The position numbers were made by a program, and so were the translations under genes. Source: Bacillota bacterium (lineage in GTDB: Bacteria > Bacillota > DTU030 > DUMP01). From it: 64,000 nt of DNA. The stretch covers positions 165,286 to 229,285 of the forward strand of contig JASKKP010000001.1 of the NCBI GenBank assembly GCA_030154105.1. Direction: 5' to 3'. Under the pieces are notes generated by a model, which made no database searches, was not told the origin of the DNA, and saw only the letters and a list, made by a program, of their open reading frames with translations. Below are positions 56,430 to 64,000 of the stretch, one piece after another; position 1 is the stretch's first letter; each line of letters begins with the position of its first letter.

Positions 56430-57838
56430 TGGCGTTAAGTACGGCCCACCTTCTCAGCATGGCGGCCACCTTGGCGCTGGTGGCGGCGGTCGGGGTGTAC
56501 TCCGGCCGCCGGATTAAGTCAGCTGCTGACTTTTCCCTCGGCGGGCGCAGCACCGGTCCGGTGCTGGTGGCGGCCACCATCATGGGGACGCTGGTGGGCG
56601 GCGCTTCCACCATTGGCACGGCGCAGCTGGCTTTCCGTTACGGCCTTTCGGCCTGGTGGTTCACCCTCGGCGGCGGCATTGCCTGCCTCGTCCTGGGCCT
56701 TCTTCTGGCCAAACCGCTCAGAGAGACGGAAAACGAAACCATGCCGGAACTTTTGGGGAAAGCGTACGGCGGTTACGCCTCGGTGGCCGCCAGCCTGTTT
56801 TCTTCCGTGGGCACTTTTCTCAACCTGGTGGCCCAGGTCCTGTCGGCGGTGGCGCTTCTCACTTCGATGCTTGCGCTGCCTCCTTGGGCGGCCGCCCTGG
56901 CCGCGGCGGGGCTTATGGTAGCGTACGTGGTGTTCGGCGGCGTGTGGGGCACGGGGCTCGTCGGCCTGGCAAAACTTGCGCTGCTCTACGGGATACTCCT
57001 TATTACCGGCGTGCTGGCCTACACCGGGTTAGGGGGTTGGGAGGGGCTGCGGGCCACTTTCCCTGCCTATCCCTGGTTCAGCCTGCTGGGGCGCGGCGTA
57101 GCCACAGACCTCGCGGCCGGCTTCTCGCTCTTGGTCGGCGTGCTTTCTACTCAAACATACATTCAGGCCATGTTCTCCGCCCGGAGCGTTAAGGCGGCGA
57201 AAAGCGGCGCACTGCTCGCGGCCTTTTTAATTCCCCCCGCCGGGATTCCCGGCGTCCTCATCGGGCTTTTTATGCGCAAGAATTTTCCTGATTTGGAGCC
57301 GGCTCAGGCCTTCCCGGCTTTTGTGCTGCGCTTTCTCCCGGCGCCGCTCGCCGGCGTAGCTCTGGCTACTTTGCTCGTCGCCGTGGTGGGGACAGGGGCG
57401 GGGCTGGCCCTCGGCATCAGCACCATGGTCACCAAGGATATCTACGGGCGTTACTTTCAAGGTGCCGCGGGAGCGGACCGGAGCCTCCTCGTCTCCCGCC
57501 TGGTAATCGTTGCGGTCACGGGTCTCGGCCTGGTGGTGGTGCTGAGCGGCAACCTCAAGAGCCTCATCCTGGAGTGGACGTATCTTTCCATGGGGCTAAG
57601 GGGAGCAACGGTATGCCTGCCTCTTCTCGCCGCGTTGTTTTGGCCCGGCCGTATAGCGAGGCCGGCAGGGCGGCTGGCCATCGTCTTGGGCCCCTTGACG
57701 GCCATCCTATGGAAGGTGGGCGGCGCGGCGGCCGACCCGCTGTATCCCGGCCTGCTGGTAAGCTTCCTCACCCTGGCGTTTGGTGCTTTCCGGATGAATC
57801 CCGGCGCGGCGGGCGAGGTGAGACGACACAGGACTTAG
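56429..57838 (+). CDS. sodium:solute symporter (SSS family)
   Basis: This 469-residue membrane protein has about 12-13 hydrophobic segments and the SSS fold markers. GGRSTGPVLVAATIMGTLVGGASTIGTAQ lies near residues 39-67, and TYIQAMFSARSVKAAKSG follows in the middle. It probably imports an organic acid for the neighbouring dehydratase and oxidase. ATG at 56429 overlaps the previous stop (TGATG); a GTG at 56405 is in frame but lies inside the oxidase gene. A terminator follows. Confidence 0.9.
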   Translation: MALSTAHLLSMAATLALVAAVGVYSGRRIKSAADFSLGGRSTGPVLVAATIMGTLVGGASTIGTAQLAFRYGLSAWWFTLGGGIACLVLGLLLAKPLRETENETMPELLGKAYGGYASVAASLFSSVGTFLNLVAQVLSAVALLTSMLALPPWAAALAAAGLMVAYVVFGGVWGTGLVGLAKLALLYGILLITGVLAYTGLGGWEGLRATFPAYPWFSLLGRGVATDLAAGFSLLVGVLSTQTYIQAMFSARSVKAAKSGALLAAFLIPPAGIPGVLIGLFMRKNFPDLEPAQAFPAFVLRFLPAPLAGVALATLLVAVVGTGAGLALGISTMVTKDIYGRYFQGAAGADRSLLVSRLVIVAVTGLGLVVVLSGNLKSLILEWTYLSMGLRGATVCLPLLAALFWPGRIARPAGRLAIVLGPLTAILWKVGGAAADPLYPGLLVSFLTLAFGAFRMNPGAAGEVRRHRT

Positions 57839-57903
57839 GTGAATCTGTAAGGGAGGGCTGCTCTCTTTCGCGGGAGCCTTGCGCCGCAGGTAAATCCTCC
57901 TTC

Positions 57904-57946
57904 AAAAAACTACCACCGCCGCTACGTCCGGCGGTGGTAGTTTTTT
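57904..57946. terminator. bidirectional terminator between convergent operons
   Basis: AAAAAACTACCACCGCC (57904-57920) pairs with GGCGGTGGTAGTTTTTT (57930-57946), a long perfect stem with T-runs on both strands. It serves the symporter operon on the plus strand and the CoA-transferase operon on the minus strand. Confidence 0.95.
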
Positions 57947-57990
57947 CGGGTTCGCACGCTTGCTTTTTATCCGAGGAGTTTCCCGCCCGC

Positions 57991-58860
57991 TTAACGTCTG
58001 CCCTTCCTGGTTCGGCCGAGGTAAAAGCGGTGCGGATCGACTTCGAGGCGGAGCACCCTGAGCTCTTCTTCGCTCGGCGGGCGGAAGGGCCGGGCGTGGG
58101 AGATGTCCAAGTCCCACCCCGTATTTTCCCGTACCTCTTCCGGCGTGACTCCGGGGAAGACCTCGTCGAGAACGAGGATACCGGTGACCGGGTCCGGCTT
58201 GAGCGTGCAGAGGTCGGTTATAACCTTAAGGTCCCCGCCACGAAAGAGACCGTAATCAAAACGGCTTTCGCCTGCCGGGCCGCGGCGGCCGGCGACGGTG
58301 GTGAGGTAACTTACGCGCGGGGGAAAACGCCGCTTTTCGTGGACCATCATCACGACAATCTTGTCGGCCAAAGCGGCGATGGAATTGGCCCCGCCGCTGC
58401 CGGTTAGGCGAACGTCCGGCCCCCTGCCGGTCGGCGAGATGCCGGCGGGGAAGGGGCTGCCGATGGCCGTCGAGTTCAGATTGCCGTACATATCGCACTC
58501 GGCCGCGCCCAAGACACCTAATGTACAGTAGCCGCGAGCAGCAATGGTGCCAAAAGCATCGGCCAAGGTGCCCAGGGTTGCGGCGTTGAAGGCCGCGCGC
58601 GGGTCGGCGACCGAAATGGGAAGGTCGGCAATCTCCGGGTCGAACGTTCCTGCCTCAAGGATGATGGTTAGCGAAGGGGCCGTAGTCTTCTTGGCCAGCG
58701 TGGCGGCCAGGAGAGGAAGCCCCGTTCCGACGAAGGCAAAGGCTCCGTCCGTAAGTTCGCGGGCTACCGCGCAGGCCAGAAGTTCCATCGGCGTAAACTC
58801 CGAGGCCGTGAGGCCGTGTTGGGCGAGGTAGGCTTCGTACTTCGGGTCGAGCGCGCACAT
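57991..58860 (-). CDS. class I CoA-transferase beta subunit (GctB-like)
   Basis: This 289-residue subunit resembles glutaconate CoA-transferase GctB. It has VGTGLPLLAATLAKKT, then IILEAGTFDPE with Glu69 as the candidate catalytic residue that forms the CoA thioester, and the pattern GAAECDMYGNLNSTAIG with SGGANSIAALADKIVV. It would pair with the alpha subunit just upstream to move CoA between organic acids. Steroid-ring hydrolases (IpdAB) share this fold and cannot be excluded. ATG at 58860 follows GAGGGATG. Confidence 0.85.
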   Translation of the reverse strand: MCALDPKYEAYLAQHGLTASEFTPMELLACAVARELTDGAFAFVGTGLPLLAATLAKKTTAPSLTIILEAGTFDPEIADLPISVADPRAAFNAATLGTLADAFGTIAARGYCTLGVLGAAECDMYGNLNSTAIGSPFPAGISPTGRGPDVRLTGSGGANSIAALADKIVVMMVHEKRRFPPRVSYLTTVAGRRGPAGESRFDYGLFRGGDLKVITDLCTLKPDPVTGILVLDEVFPGVTPEEVRENTGWDLDISHARPFRPPSEEELRVLRLEVDPHRFYLGRTRKGRR

Positions 58861-58874
58861 CTTCTATCATCCCT

Positions 58875-59996
58875 CTACTTAAACCGGCTAAGCTCCGGGT
58901 TATAGTGGTGGCGTGGATCGGCGCGCAGGGCGGCCAGGCGCTTAAGGCCCACGCGGTTTAGAAGGTAGTCCCAGTCGTCGCGGGTGGTCGCCACCTGTTC
59001 ATGCCAGTACTCGTGCACCTCAGCCAGGGTTCGGCCGCGTACGGCCTGCCCGTACTCGCGGAACCATTCGTAGTCGTAGTCGTAATAATTCGGGACGGCG
59101 GTGGGATAGCCCCCGAACGGCTGCTCGACGATGGCGCTGACGAAGTGCCCGGGGATCTGATTATGTTCTGGGACGGCCCTGAGCTCCTCCGGTGGGCATA
59201 TGCGCTCGCACTCAACTATAAGGATGCGGCCGGCGAGGGATTGATCTACGTCCGGCCCGAGCAGGCCTTCAATTCTTACCGTTCCGTCCAGGGCGACCCG
59301 CTGAGCCCGGACCACCGTGACCTCCGGCAAAAGCGGCGGAACCAAAGCCACTTTGACCCCGGGCTTCCCGGTGTACGCGGTGGGAAGCGAGTCGGCCCGG
59401 CGGTAGGCGTTGCTCTTGTTGGCACAGGTGTCGGGGCCGCTCCGGTAATCCCGCGGCCTCAGGCCCCAGCCCTCAAAGGGGTCGTCGATAACCGCATACT
59501 TGCGCGGCGGTATTCCCGGGTGCCGCCAGCGGCCTTTTTCGTCCCGACCTCTGAGGCCGGCCCTGCCGAAGGTGTCGTGGGTGATGAGGTCGCTCCCGAG
59601 GTCGCCTAGACACGGCATAAACGGCAGGCCGTAACGTGCGGCTACGGTGCGCAGGGCAAAGCTCCAGTTGCTGTAGTCTTCGACCAGCTCAATTTCGCCC
59701 TGTTCGATGGCCAGCCGCACGGCGTAGGCTACCGGCATGCCGCCTTCCATGCCCAAATAGGTGGTCTCCAGCCACTTGATGAGCCCGGCGCCCGCCAGCA
59801 TTTCCTCTACGGTGGTACCGCCGTTCATGGTTACGAACAAATCGCCGATTCCCTGCCGGACAATTTCGCGGGCGATGGTCATGGGGCGGCGGAGGACGGC
59901 GAAACCGCCGAAAGCGATATGGGTTCCCGGCCGGATGAAACGCCGGACGGCCTCGGCGGCCGTCATAACTTTACTCGTAAGATCTTCATTGGCCAT
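58875..59996 (-). CDS. class I CoA-transferase alpha subunit (GctA-like)
   Basis: This 373-residue subunit resembles GctA, somewhat longer than the usual 320. It has GTHIAFGGFAVLRRPMTIAREIVRQG with the glycine-rich CoA loop, MNGGTTVEEMLAGAGLI, GMEGGMPVAYAVRLAIEQG, and a late PNYYDYDYEWFREYGQ. The C-terminal 80 residues extend past the common core. ATG at 59996 follows GGGGAGGCTGG and overlaps the unknown small gene by 11 bases. The beta subunit gene follows after 14 bases. Confidence 0.85.
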   Translation of the reverse strand: MANEDLTSKVMTAAEAVRRFIRPGTHIAFGGFAVLRRPMTIAREIVRQGIGDLFVTMNGGTTVEEMLAGAGLIKWLETTYLGMEGGMPVAYAVRLAIEQGEIELVEDYSNWSFALRTVAARYGLPFMPCLGDLGSDLITHDTFGRAGLRGRDEKGRWRHPGIPPRKYAVIDDPFEGWGLRPRDYRSGPDTCANKSNAYRRADSLPTAYTGKPGVKVALVPPLLPEVTVVRAQRVALDGTVRIEGLLGPDVDQSLAGRILIVECERICPPEELRAVPEHNQIPGHFVSAIVEQPFGGYPTAVPNYYDYDYEWFREYGQAVRGRTLAEVHEYWHEQVATTRDDWDYLLNRVGLKRLAALRADPRHHYNPELSRFK

Positions 59997-60273
59997 GGGC
60001 CAGCCTCCCCGCTTCCTCGAGGCTTTCTTTTAAAGCTTCGCACTCCCGCCAAAAACGGGCGAGTTCCGCTCGGAGAAAAGCACGCCGGTCGGCAGGAAGA
60101 TCGGCCTCGCTCAAAAGATATTCTAAATCGGCTTTTGCTTCCGGCAGCTGCTTGAGGAGTATCTTGGCTTCCACCAAGCTTACGACTACGGCGTTAAAAA
60201 ACCAAGCCAGGCGGAAAAGCTTAGAATCGGCGCTTATCTCGGCGTAAGGAACGTTGGGAGCGTTAACCGACAT
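59986..60273 (-). CDS. unknown small helical protein in the CoA-transferase operon
   Basis: I do not recognise this 95-residue protein. It looks mostly alpha-helical and charged in its second half (EAKILLKQLPEAKADLEYLLSEADLPADRRAFLRAELARFWRECEALKESLEEAG), likely a coiled coil or helical bundle, and has no cysteine cluster. ATG at 60273 follows GGAGGAAG. It overlaps both neighbours, by 11 bases each, so it is a true member of the operon. It may be a chaperone or adaptor for the CoA-transferase, by position only. Confidence 0.7.
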   Translation of the reverse strand: MSVNAPNVPYAEISADSKLFRLAWFFNAVVVSLVEAKILLKQLPEAKADLEYLLSEADLPADRRAFLRAELARFWRECEALKESLEEAGRLAHGQ

Positions 60274-60643
60274 GGTCTTTCTTCCTCCAAGAAAGGCCGG
60301 CAGCCTGTTCCTTACGCTGCTTCCAAGCCATAAGCGCCAGCTTGAGCACCAAAGCCTGTTCAAAGCTCCTTGGGTTAAGGCCGGTCAGCTTGTGTATTTT
60401 GGCTAAACGGTAGAGCATAGTATTGCGATGGAGGTAGAGGTGCTTAGCCGCTTGGGAGACGTTGAGATTGTCTGCCAGGAACTGCTCTAAGGTTTCGATG
60501 AGTTCGGGACCGTAGTCGCTGGTCATAAGAGGCCCAATGACCTGGGCGCAAAAATCCTCTTGCGCGGAAGCGCTGATATTATTAAAAATTTGCGACACTT
60601 GGGGCGCGAGGCGAATTCCCGGCGTGGTCCGGCGGTTATCCAT
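60263..60643 (-). CDS. stand-alone PucR/CdaR-type helix-turn-helix protein
   Basis: This 126-residue protein matches only the C-terminal HTH region of PucR/CdaR regulators: LIETLEQFLADNLNVSQAAKHLYLHRNTMLYRLAKIHKLTGLNPRSFEQALVLKLAL. Full PucR regulators have several hundred residues of sensor domain ahead of this. It may be a stand-alone DNA-binding protein or the remains of a truncated regulator. ATG at 60643 has a GGGGGG site. It is first in the CoA-transferase operon and overlaps the next gene by 11 bases. Confidence 0.8.
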   Translation of the reverse strand: MDNRRTTPGIRLAPQVSQIFNNISASAQEDFCAQVIGPLMTSDYGPELIETLEQFLADNLNVSQAAKHLYLHRNTMLYRLAKIHKLTGLNPRSFEQALVLKLALMAWKQRKEQAAGLSWRKKDHVG

Positions 60644-60773
60644 AACCAACCTACCCCCCAATTTTCACTTATTGGCTTTTGTCCGGCTTGTCTTGCATAG
60701 TCCACCGTTTCTGCTATTCGACTTCTTCCGTTAAAATCCTGCTGATCGTATATGATTTTATATGTGATTTTCT

Positions 60774-61802
60774 TGACAAGCGCCGGCAAAGTGGGAAAGA
60801 CAGACCCATTACGGGCCTAACAGGGGGCTGCCGGCTCTCCGCCAGGCCATCGCGAAGAAGCTGGCAGCGGAAAACGGGATTGCTGCGGACCCGGACCGGG
60901 AGATAGTGGTCACGGTAGGCGCGGCAGAGGCCCTATTCATGGCTATGGTGGGGCTTCTCAACCCCGGGGATGAGGTCATCGTCATCGAGCCGGCCTTTAT
61001 CAATTACGTGCAGGTCGCGCGCATGGTGGGGGCGGTCCCGGTTATCGTCGCGGCGCGGGAAGAAAACAGCTGGATCGTGGATCCGGCCGAGGTGGAGCAA
61101 GCCGTGACCGCCAGGACGCGTATGATCGTTATAAATACACCCACCAATCCGACGGGTGCGGTGCTGCCGCGCGATGTACTGGAAGAACTGGCCCGCATAG
61201 CCATCAAGCACAACCTCCTGGTCCTCTCAGATGAGGTTTACGAAAAGATCGTTTACCATGGCAGCAGCCATGTCTCCATCGCTTCCTTCCCGGGCATGGC
61301 AGAACGGACTATTACTGTTAACGGCTATTCCAAGGCCTATTCCATGACCGGCTGGCGGCTGGCATATGTGGTGGCTAAAGCGGACATCATTCTCCCTATG
61401 CTGAAGGTGCACCAGTACACCACGACCTGTGCTACAACCTTTGCCCAGTTCGGTGCCATAGCTGCCACCGACGGCTCCCAGAGCTGCGTGGCGGAGATGG
61501 TGGCCGAGTTTGAGCGCCGGCGTGATCTGGTGCTGCGCGGCCTGGCCGAGATCGAAGGGATTTCCTGTGTTCCTCCTCAGGGCGCTTTCTATGCTTTCCC
61601 CAATATTAAAGCTTTCGGCCTGACTTCGGCCGAGTTTGTGGAGACGGCCTTAACGGAAGCCGGCGTGGCACTTGTCCCCGGAACTGCGTTTGGCGCTTGC
61701 GGAGAGGGCTACGTCCGCCTGTCTTATGCCAACTCATACGAAAATATCGCGGAGGCGCTGAAGAGGCTAAAGCAGGTTTTAGCTAGGAAGGTAAAAAAGT
61801 GA
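60774..61802 (+). pseudogene. 5'-truncated class I/II aminotransferase
   Basis: The frame from 60774 encodes an aminotransferase beginning in mid-fold: THYGPNRGLPALRQAIA normally lies about 60-70 residues into the protein. Downstream parts are intact, including the PLP lysine in NGYSKAYSMTGWRL and IINTPTNPTGAVLP-like VINTPTNPTGAV. Stops precede the frame at 60771-60773 and further upstream, and no ATG or ribosome site fits. GTG at 60906 is the only start, and would give 298 residues lacking the N-terminal arm. I call it a truncated gene, probably from a deletion at about 60774. Confidence 0.75.
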
Positions 61803-61999
61803 CCAACCGGCTGACAACGAGGAATAACTTAGTTAAGTCCTGTCCCCACCCGCGCAGGCGGGTGGGGATAACTTTGTGCAACATAGCTAAAGGTCTTGCT
61901 TAAGCTGAGGACGAAGTTTTGCTCCTGTTGAGCGGCGGGCAGAAGTAGCTGCTGCCTAGGCAGCTTTTTCTTTGGCCCGAGGGAGTGGAGGTGAAACGC
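61803..61999 (+). other. intergenic stretch with two hairpins
   Basis: CCCCACCCGC and GCGGGTGGGG pair around GCAG (61843-61866). Near 61947-61969 AGCTGC and GCAGCT pair, followed by TTTTTC, a likely terminator after the aminotransferase remnant. No gene is seen here. Confidence 0.6.
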
Positions 62000-62059
62000 A
62001 TGGGGTACGAGAGCAAGGTCAACAAGAAATGGTGCAGAGGTTGCAGTATTCGAACTTAA
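62000..62059 (+). pseudogene. possible stub of a 2-oxoacid:ferredoxin oxidoreductase delta subunit
   Basis: An ATG at 62000 with GGAGGTG upstream begins a 19-residue frame, MGYESKVNKKWCRGC then SIRT and stop. KVNKKWCRGC resembles the first cluster of KorD/VorD-type ferredoxin subunits, which continue GICVxFCP. The reading is lost right after the second cysteine. The fragment lies 35 bases before the left end of the IS. The match is short, so this is a tentative call. Confidence 0.35.
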
Positions 62060-62197
62060 GCGAACAGGTGCTGCTGCCCGGAGGCATTAGTTAGAGTCCC
62101 TTGAAAAAGTCTTCAGCGTAACGTCATCTCTTTCCATCTTAGGCTCATGAAATCTGGTTCATTATTTGCCTTGCTTCTTGTGCCTCTTCTTGTCTGT

Positions 62198-63569
62198 TTA
62201 GTTCCCCATTTCCAGGCTAAGCGCCGCGATTCTCCTTAGGTTGTAGGTGAGAATCGACAGAGCCACCCAGCATTTTGTGCCCGGTCTGCCCCTGAACAAA
62301 CTACGGGGCAAACCATACTTGCGTCTCAGTAGTCCTATCGTACCTTCGCCACCAGCGCGCCATTTCTGCAGGCGCTTAAACCAAGGCGAAGACTCGAGCT
62401 GTTTTCTTTCCGCTGAGAGTTTTCCCGGCTTGGGGATAGCGAACTGACGCACGCACTTGCCACGAAGCATTTTCTCGTTGTCTTTACTGTAAAAGCCGCG
62501 GTCTGTGGATACTGCAAGCGGCGGCCTATGGAAAACCTTTTGGTAGCGTTGGATGGAGTCCTCAAGCAAGGTTTTGTCAGCGGGATTTCCATTGAGCAAT
62601 TTGAAGCCTACGATGACCCTTTCTTCGCTTTCTTCAAGGATAAGCTTACGCCCAAACTCGGTGGGAGATTTGAGCTTGCCTTTTCTGATCGGACGAGCCT
62701 CAGGGTCAAAGAAGCTGATAATCCTTTCCGGAACGTGAGGGTTGCCTGATTGCACTTCCTTAGTTTGGGCGATAACTTGCCTGGTAGCTGCCACGCACTT
62801 CTCTAAAGCCGTAGTCAATCGTGCCACTGCTGCGCCGGATTTGTCTTTGCATTGGTCAAGAACTGCTTTCGCTTGGGCTACAGTTTTGTTGGCCACGGTG
62901 ACAAGCTTGTCAGTGATCCTGCGCACTTCCTTGACTGCTTTGCCGCTGCGCCGCTTAAGAACCTTACCGATGGCCAGGAGCTCCTTCTTAACTGTTCGTG
63001 TCTGGTCGCAGAAAGAAACAACGGTTTCTCCTGCTTTTTCCACCACAGCTTTGATTCTCTTTACCGTGCGGGTAATGAGGCGCACGCCATCAGCCAGCAA
63101 CCCCTGCATCCGTGGAATACTTGATGTCCACCACTGTGGTATCAATCCGCAGCTTCTTGGCTTTGATTATGCGTTCTCCTCTGGCTTTCAGGACAAGAAG
63201 GGTATTGAGTTCTTCCAAGGTTTCGTCTCCGTATTTCTTGGTCAGCTTGATTAAAGTCGTGGAGTGAGGTACAGGCATGTCAAGCGAAATGCGGTAGAAG
63301 AGCCTCCACGTAATGCTGTCCTGAACTTCTGCCACCAAGGTCTCATATCCCAGCTGATACCGGAACTTGAGAAACATGAGCCGAAGGTACGTGTCCACCG
63401 GAACTGTAGGTCGCCCAATGCGGGTATGGAACTTCTTAAGAAACGGCTCCATGAAGCGCTCATCGTCAAGCCACCGGCTGACCTCGGCTAGCTCGCCATT
63501 CAGAGTTCGAACCTCTTCTGGAAGTATCGTATCCCATAGACTCAGCTGTTCTTGACGCAGCACCAACAC
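62198..63569 (-). pseudogene. DDE transposase split by a frameshift
   Basis: The 5' part (63569 down to about 63090) has an InsH/DUF772-type N-terminus: RPTVPVDTYLRLMFLKFRYQLGYETLVAEVQDS, and the first Asp in RIDTTVVD. The 3' part (about 63110-62198) continues with LLADGVRLITRTVKRIK, a long helical insert, the second Asp in STDRGFYSKDN, and the Glu in GGEGTIGLLRRKYGL. The two join if one base is removed from the four C/G bases at 63101-63104 (AGLLADGV). A frameshift therefore breaks the gene. Family is IS1182/ISNCY-like, not certain. Confidence 0.85.
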
Positions 63570-63597
63570 ATTTGATCTTTGATCCCTCCAGCAGGAT

Positions 63598-63650
63598 TTC
63601 CCTGCCGGCTGGCGAATACAGGTACCAAGGAATCTTCCCCCGGCAGGGAA
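63598..63650. repeat. 11-bp inverted repeat inside the IS
   Basis: TTCCCTGCCGG (63598-63608) and CCGGCAGGGAA (63640-63650) are perfect inverted copies, 31 bases apart, upstream of the transposase start. They may form a hairpin that limits read-through into the transposase gene. Confidence 0.6.
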
Positions 63651-63737
63651 GTGTTTTGGGTTGCTTCACCTAACATCTTCGCCAACCGGAGTGGGGATTC
63701 CTTTTCTATATCACTACGAGGGTCTTTCAGGGGACTC

Positions 63738-63908
63738 ATCGAGAGGATATTCGGCGAGGCCAAAACCTGGCACGGCATGGCACGAGCCTGCTATCGGGGT
63801 CGTTTCCGTGTAGCTATCCAGGTCTTTCTAACTTTTATCTGCCTGAACGTCAAAAAGATGGCGCAAAGAATCGCGGCTCAGCTGGCTACGGCCTGCAAAC
63901 GTAAGTGA
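63738..63908 (+). pseudogene. C-terminal remnant of an IS1182-like transposase
   Basis: From 63738 the plus strand encodes IERIFGEAKTWHGMARACYRGRF, then a C-terminal helix LTFICLNVKKMAQRIAA and a stop at 63908. This is the usual C-terminus of IS1182-type transposases. Everything upstream belongs to the other IS, so this is a truncated remnant. The last 92 bases of the window (63909-64000) show no gene. Confidence 0.8.
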
Positions 63909-64000
63909 GGGTCTTGCATAATTCGTTTACCGAAGGGCAAGAGACAGTAGGACAAGGTAATGTGCAGAGTCGTCAGTTTAAGATGCAGGAAATCAAACGG

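Larger units (their letters stand above)
62094..63737 (-). mobile_element. insertion sequence with imperfect terminal inverted repeats
   Basis: The 18-base ends GAGTCCCTTGAAAAAGTC (62094-62111) and GGGTCTTTCAGGGGACTC (63720-63737) are inverted copies matching at 14 of 18 bases. They enclose the minus-strand transposase and about 1.64 kb in all. The right end abuts the IS1182-like remnant exactly where its protein similarity begins, which supports the boundary. No clear target duplication is seen. Ends were found by eye. Confidence 0.7.

Noticed and set aside
63101..63104. programmed frameshift in the transposase
   Set aside because: Joining the two parts needs a skipped base (+1) at a G4 run, not the usual -1 slippage at A-rich heptamers of IS elements. 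A mutation or sequence error is simpler.

Overview
The window is high-GC (roughly 60%) bacterial chromosome, densely packed with overlapping start/stop codons and strong AGGAGG-type ribosome sites. It carries two T-box leaders and one S-box (SAM-I) leader. With formate-THF ligase, FolD, MetF, corrinoid methyltransferases with a RACo-type activator, split MetH and Etf/acyl-CoA dehydrogenase genes, this points to an anaerobic Firmicute of the class Clostridia with folate/Wood-Ljungdahl-type C1 metabolism. A Moorella/Thermanaeromonas-like organism is my best guess, by inference only.

Layout. (1) 88-9269: complete late purine operon purS-Q-L-F-M-N-H-D, plus strand. (2) 9418-12256: TRAP transporter (lipoprotein binding protein, DctQ, DctM) with a GC-rich hairpin after the binding-protein gene. 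(3) 12424-16902: fhs, folD, panB, panE, closed by a terminator. (4) 16992-17231: small DUF2933-type membrane protein with its own promoter. (5) 24833-17355, minus strand: a seven-gene operon of a corrinoid protein, three UroD/MtaA-fold methyltransferase paralogues, a RACo-like activator, and an MccA/MccB-like reverse transsulfuration pair. GTGAC-N3-GTCAC palindromes precede it. (6) 27200-25043, minus: promoter, cysteine T-box, cysE, cysK.

(7) 27212-36750: YbjN protein, two aldo/keto reductases with ferredoxin tails, an MntA/HepT toxin-antitoxin pair, a tryptophan T-box with trpP, a zinc ribbon, a YlmH-like S4 protein, an SdpI/SdpR pair with operator, a broken ferredoxin-like locus and a predicted-class ABC ATPase. 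(8) 36706-37887, minus: two half-size ChrA proteins. (9) 38061-42240: S-box-controlled MetH reactivation protein, MetH and MetF. (10) 42269-46563, minus: DUF362 protein, then acyl-CoA dehydrogenase, EtfB and EtfA. (11) 46811-52693: ClpP-fold SDH-type proteinase, 2-hydroxyacid dehydrogenase, DUF1461 protein, an unassigned HprK-like P-loop protein and a radical SAM activase-like protein.

(12) 52745-60643: catabolic-looking island with GntR/FCD regulator, IlvD-type dehydratase, FMN alpha-hydroxyacid oxidase and sodium:solute symporter, convergent with a PucR-type HTH protein, an unknown small protein and a two-subunit class I CoA-transferase. (13) 60774-63908: decayed end with a 5'-truncated aminotransferase, a possible 2-oxoacid oxidoreductase delta-subunit stub, an IS with a frameshifted transposase and inverted ends, and an IS1182-like remnant.

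How the genes fit together: purine synthesis, Fhs/FolD/MetF and MetH share the folate C1 pool. MetH is set by SAM through the S-box and cysE-cysK by cysteine tRNA through the T-box. The mccAB-like pair can turn homocysteine into cysteine, but it sits inside a corrinoid methyltransferase operon. That link between methyl transfer and sulfur amino acids is the most interesting feature of the window. No rRNA or tRNA genes and no CRISPR array were seen.
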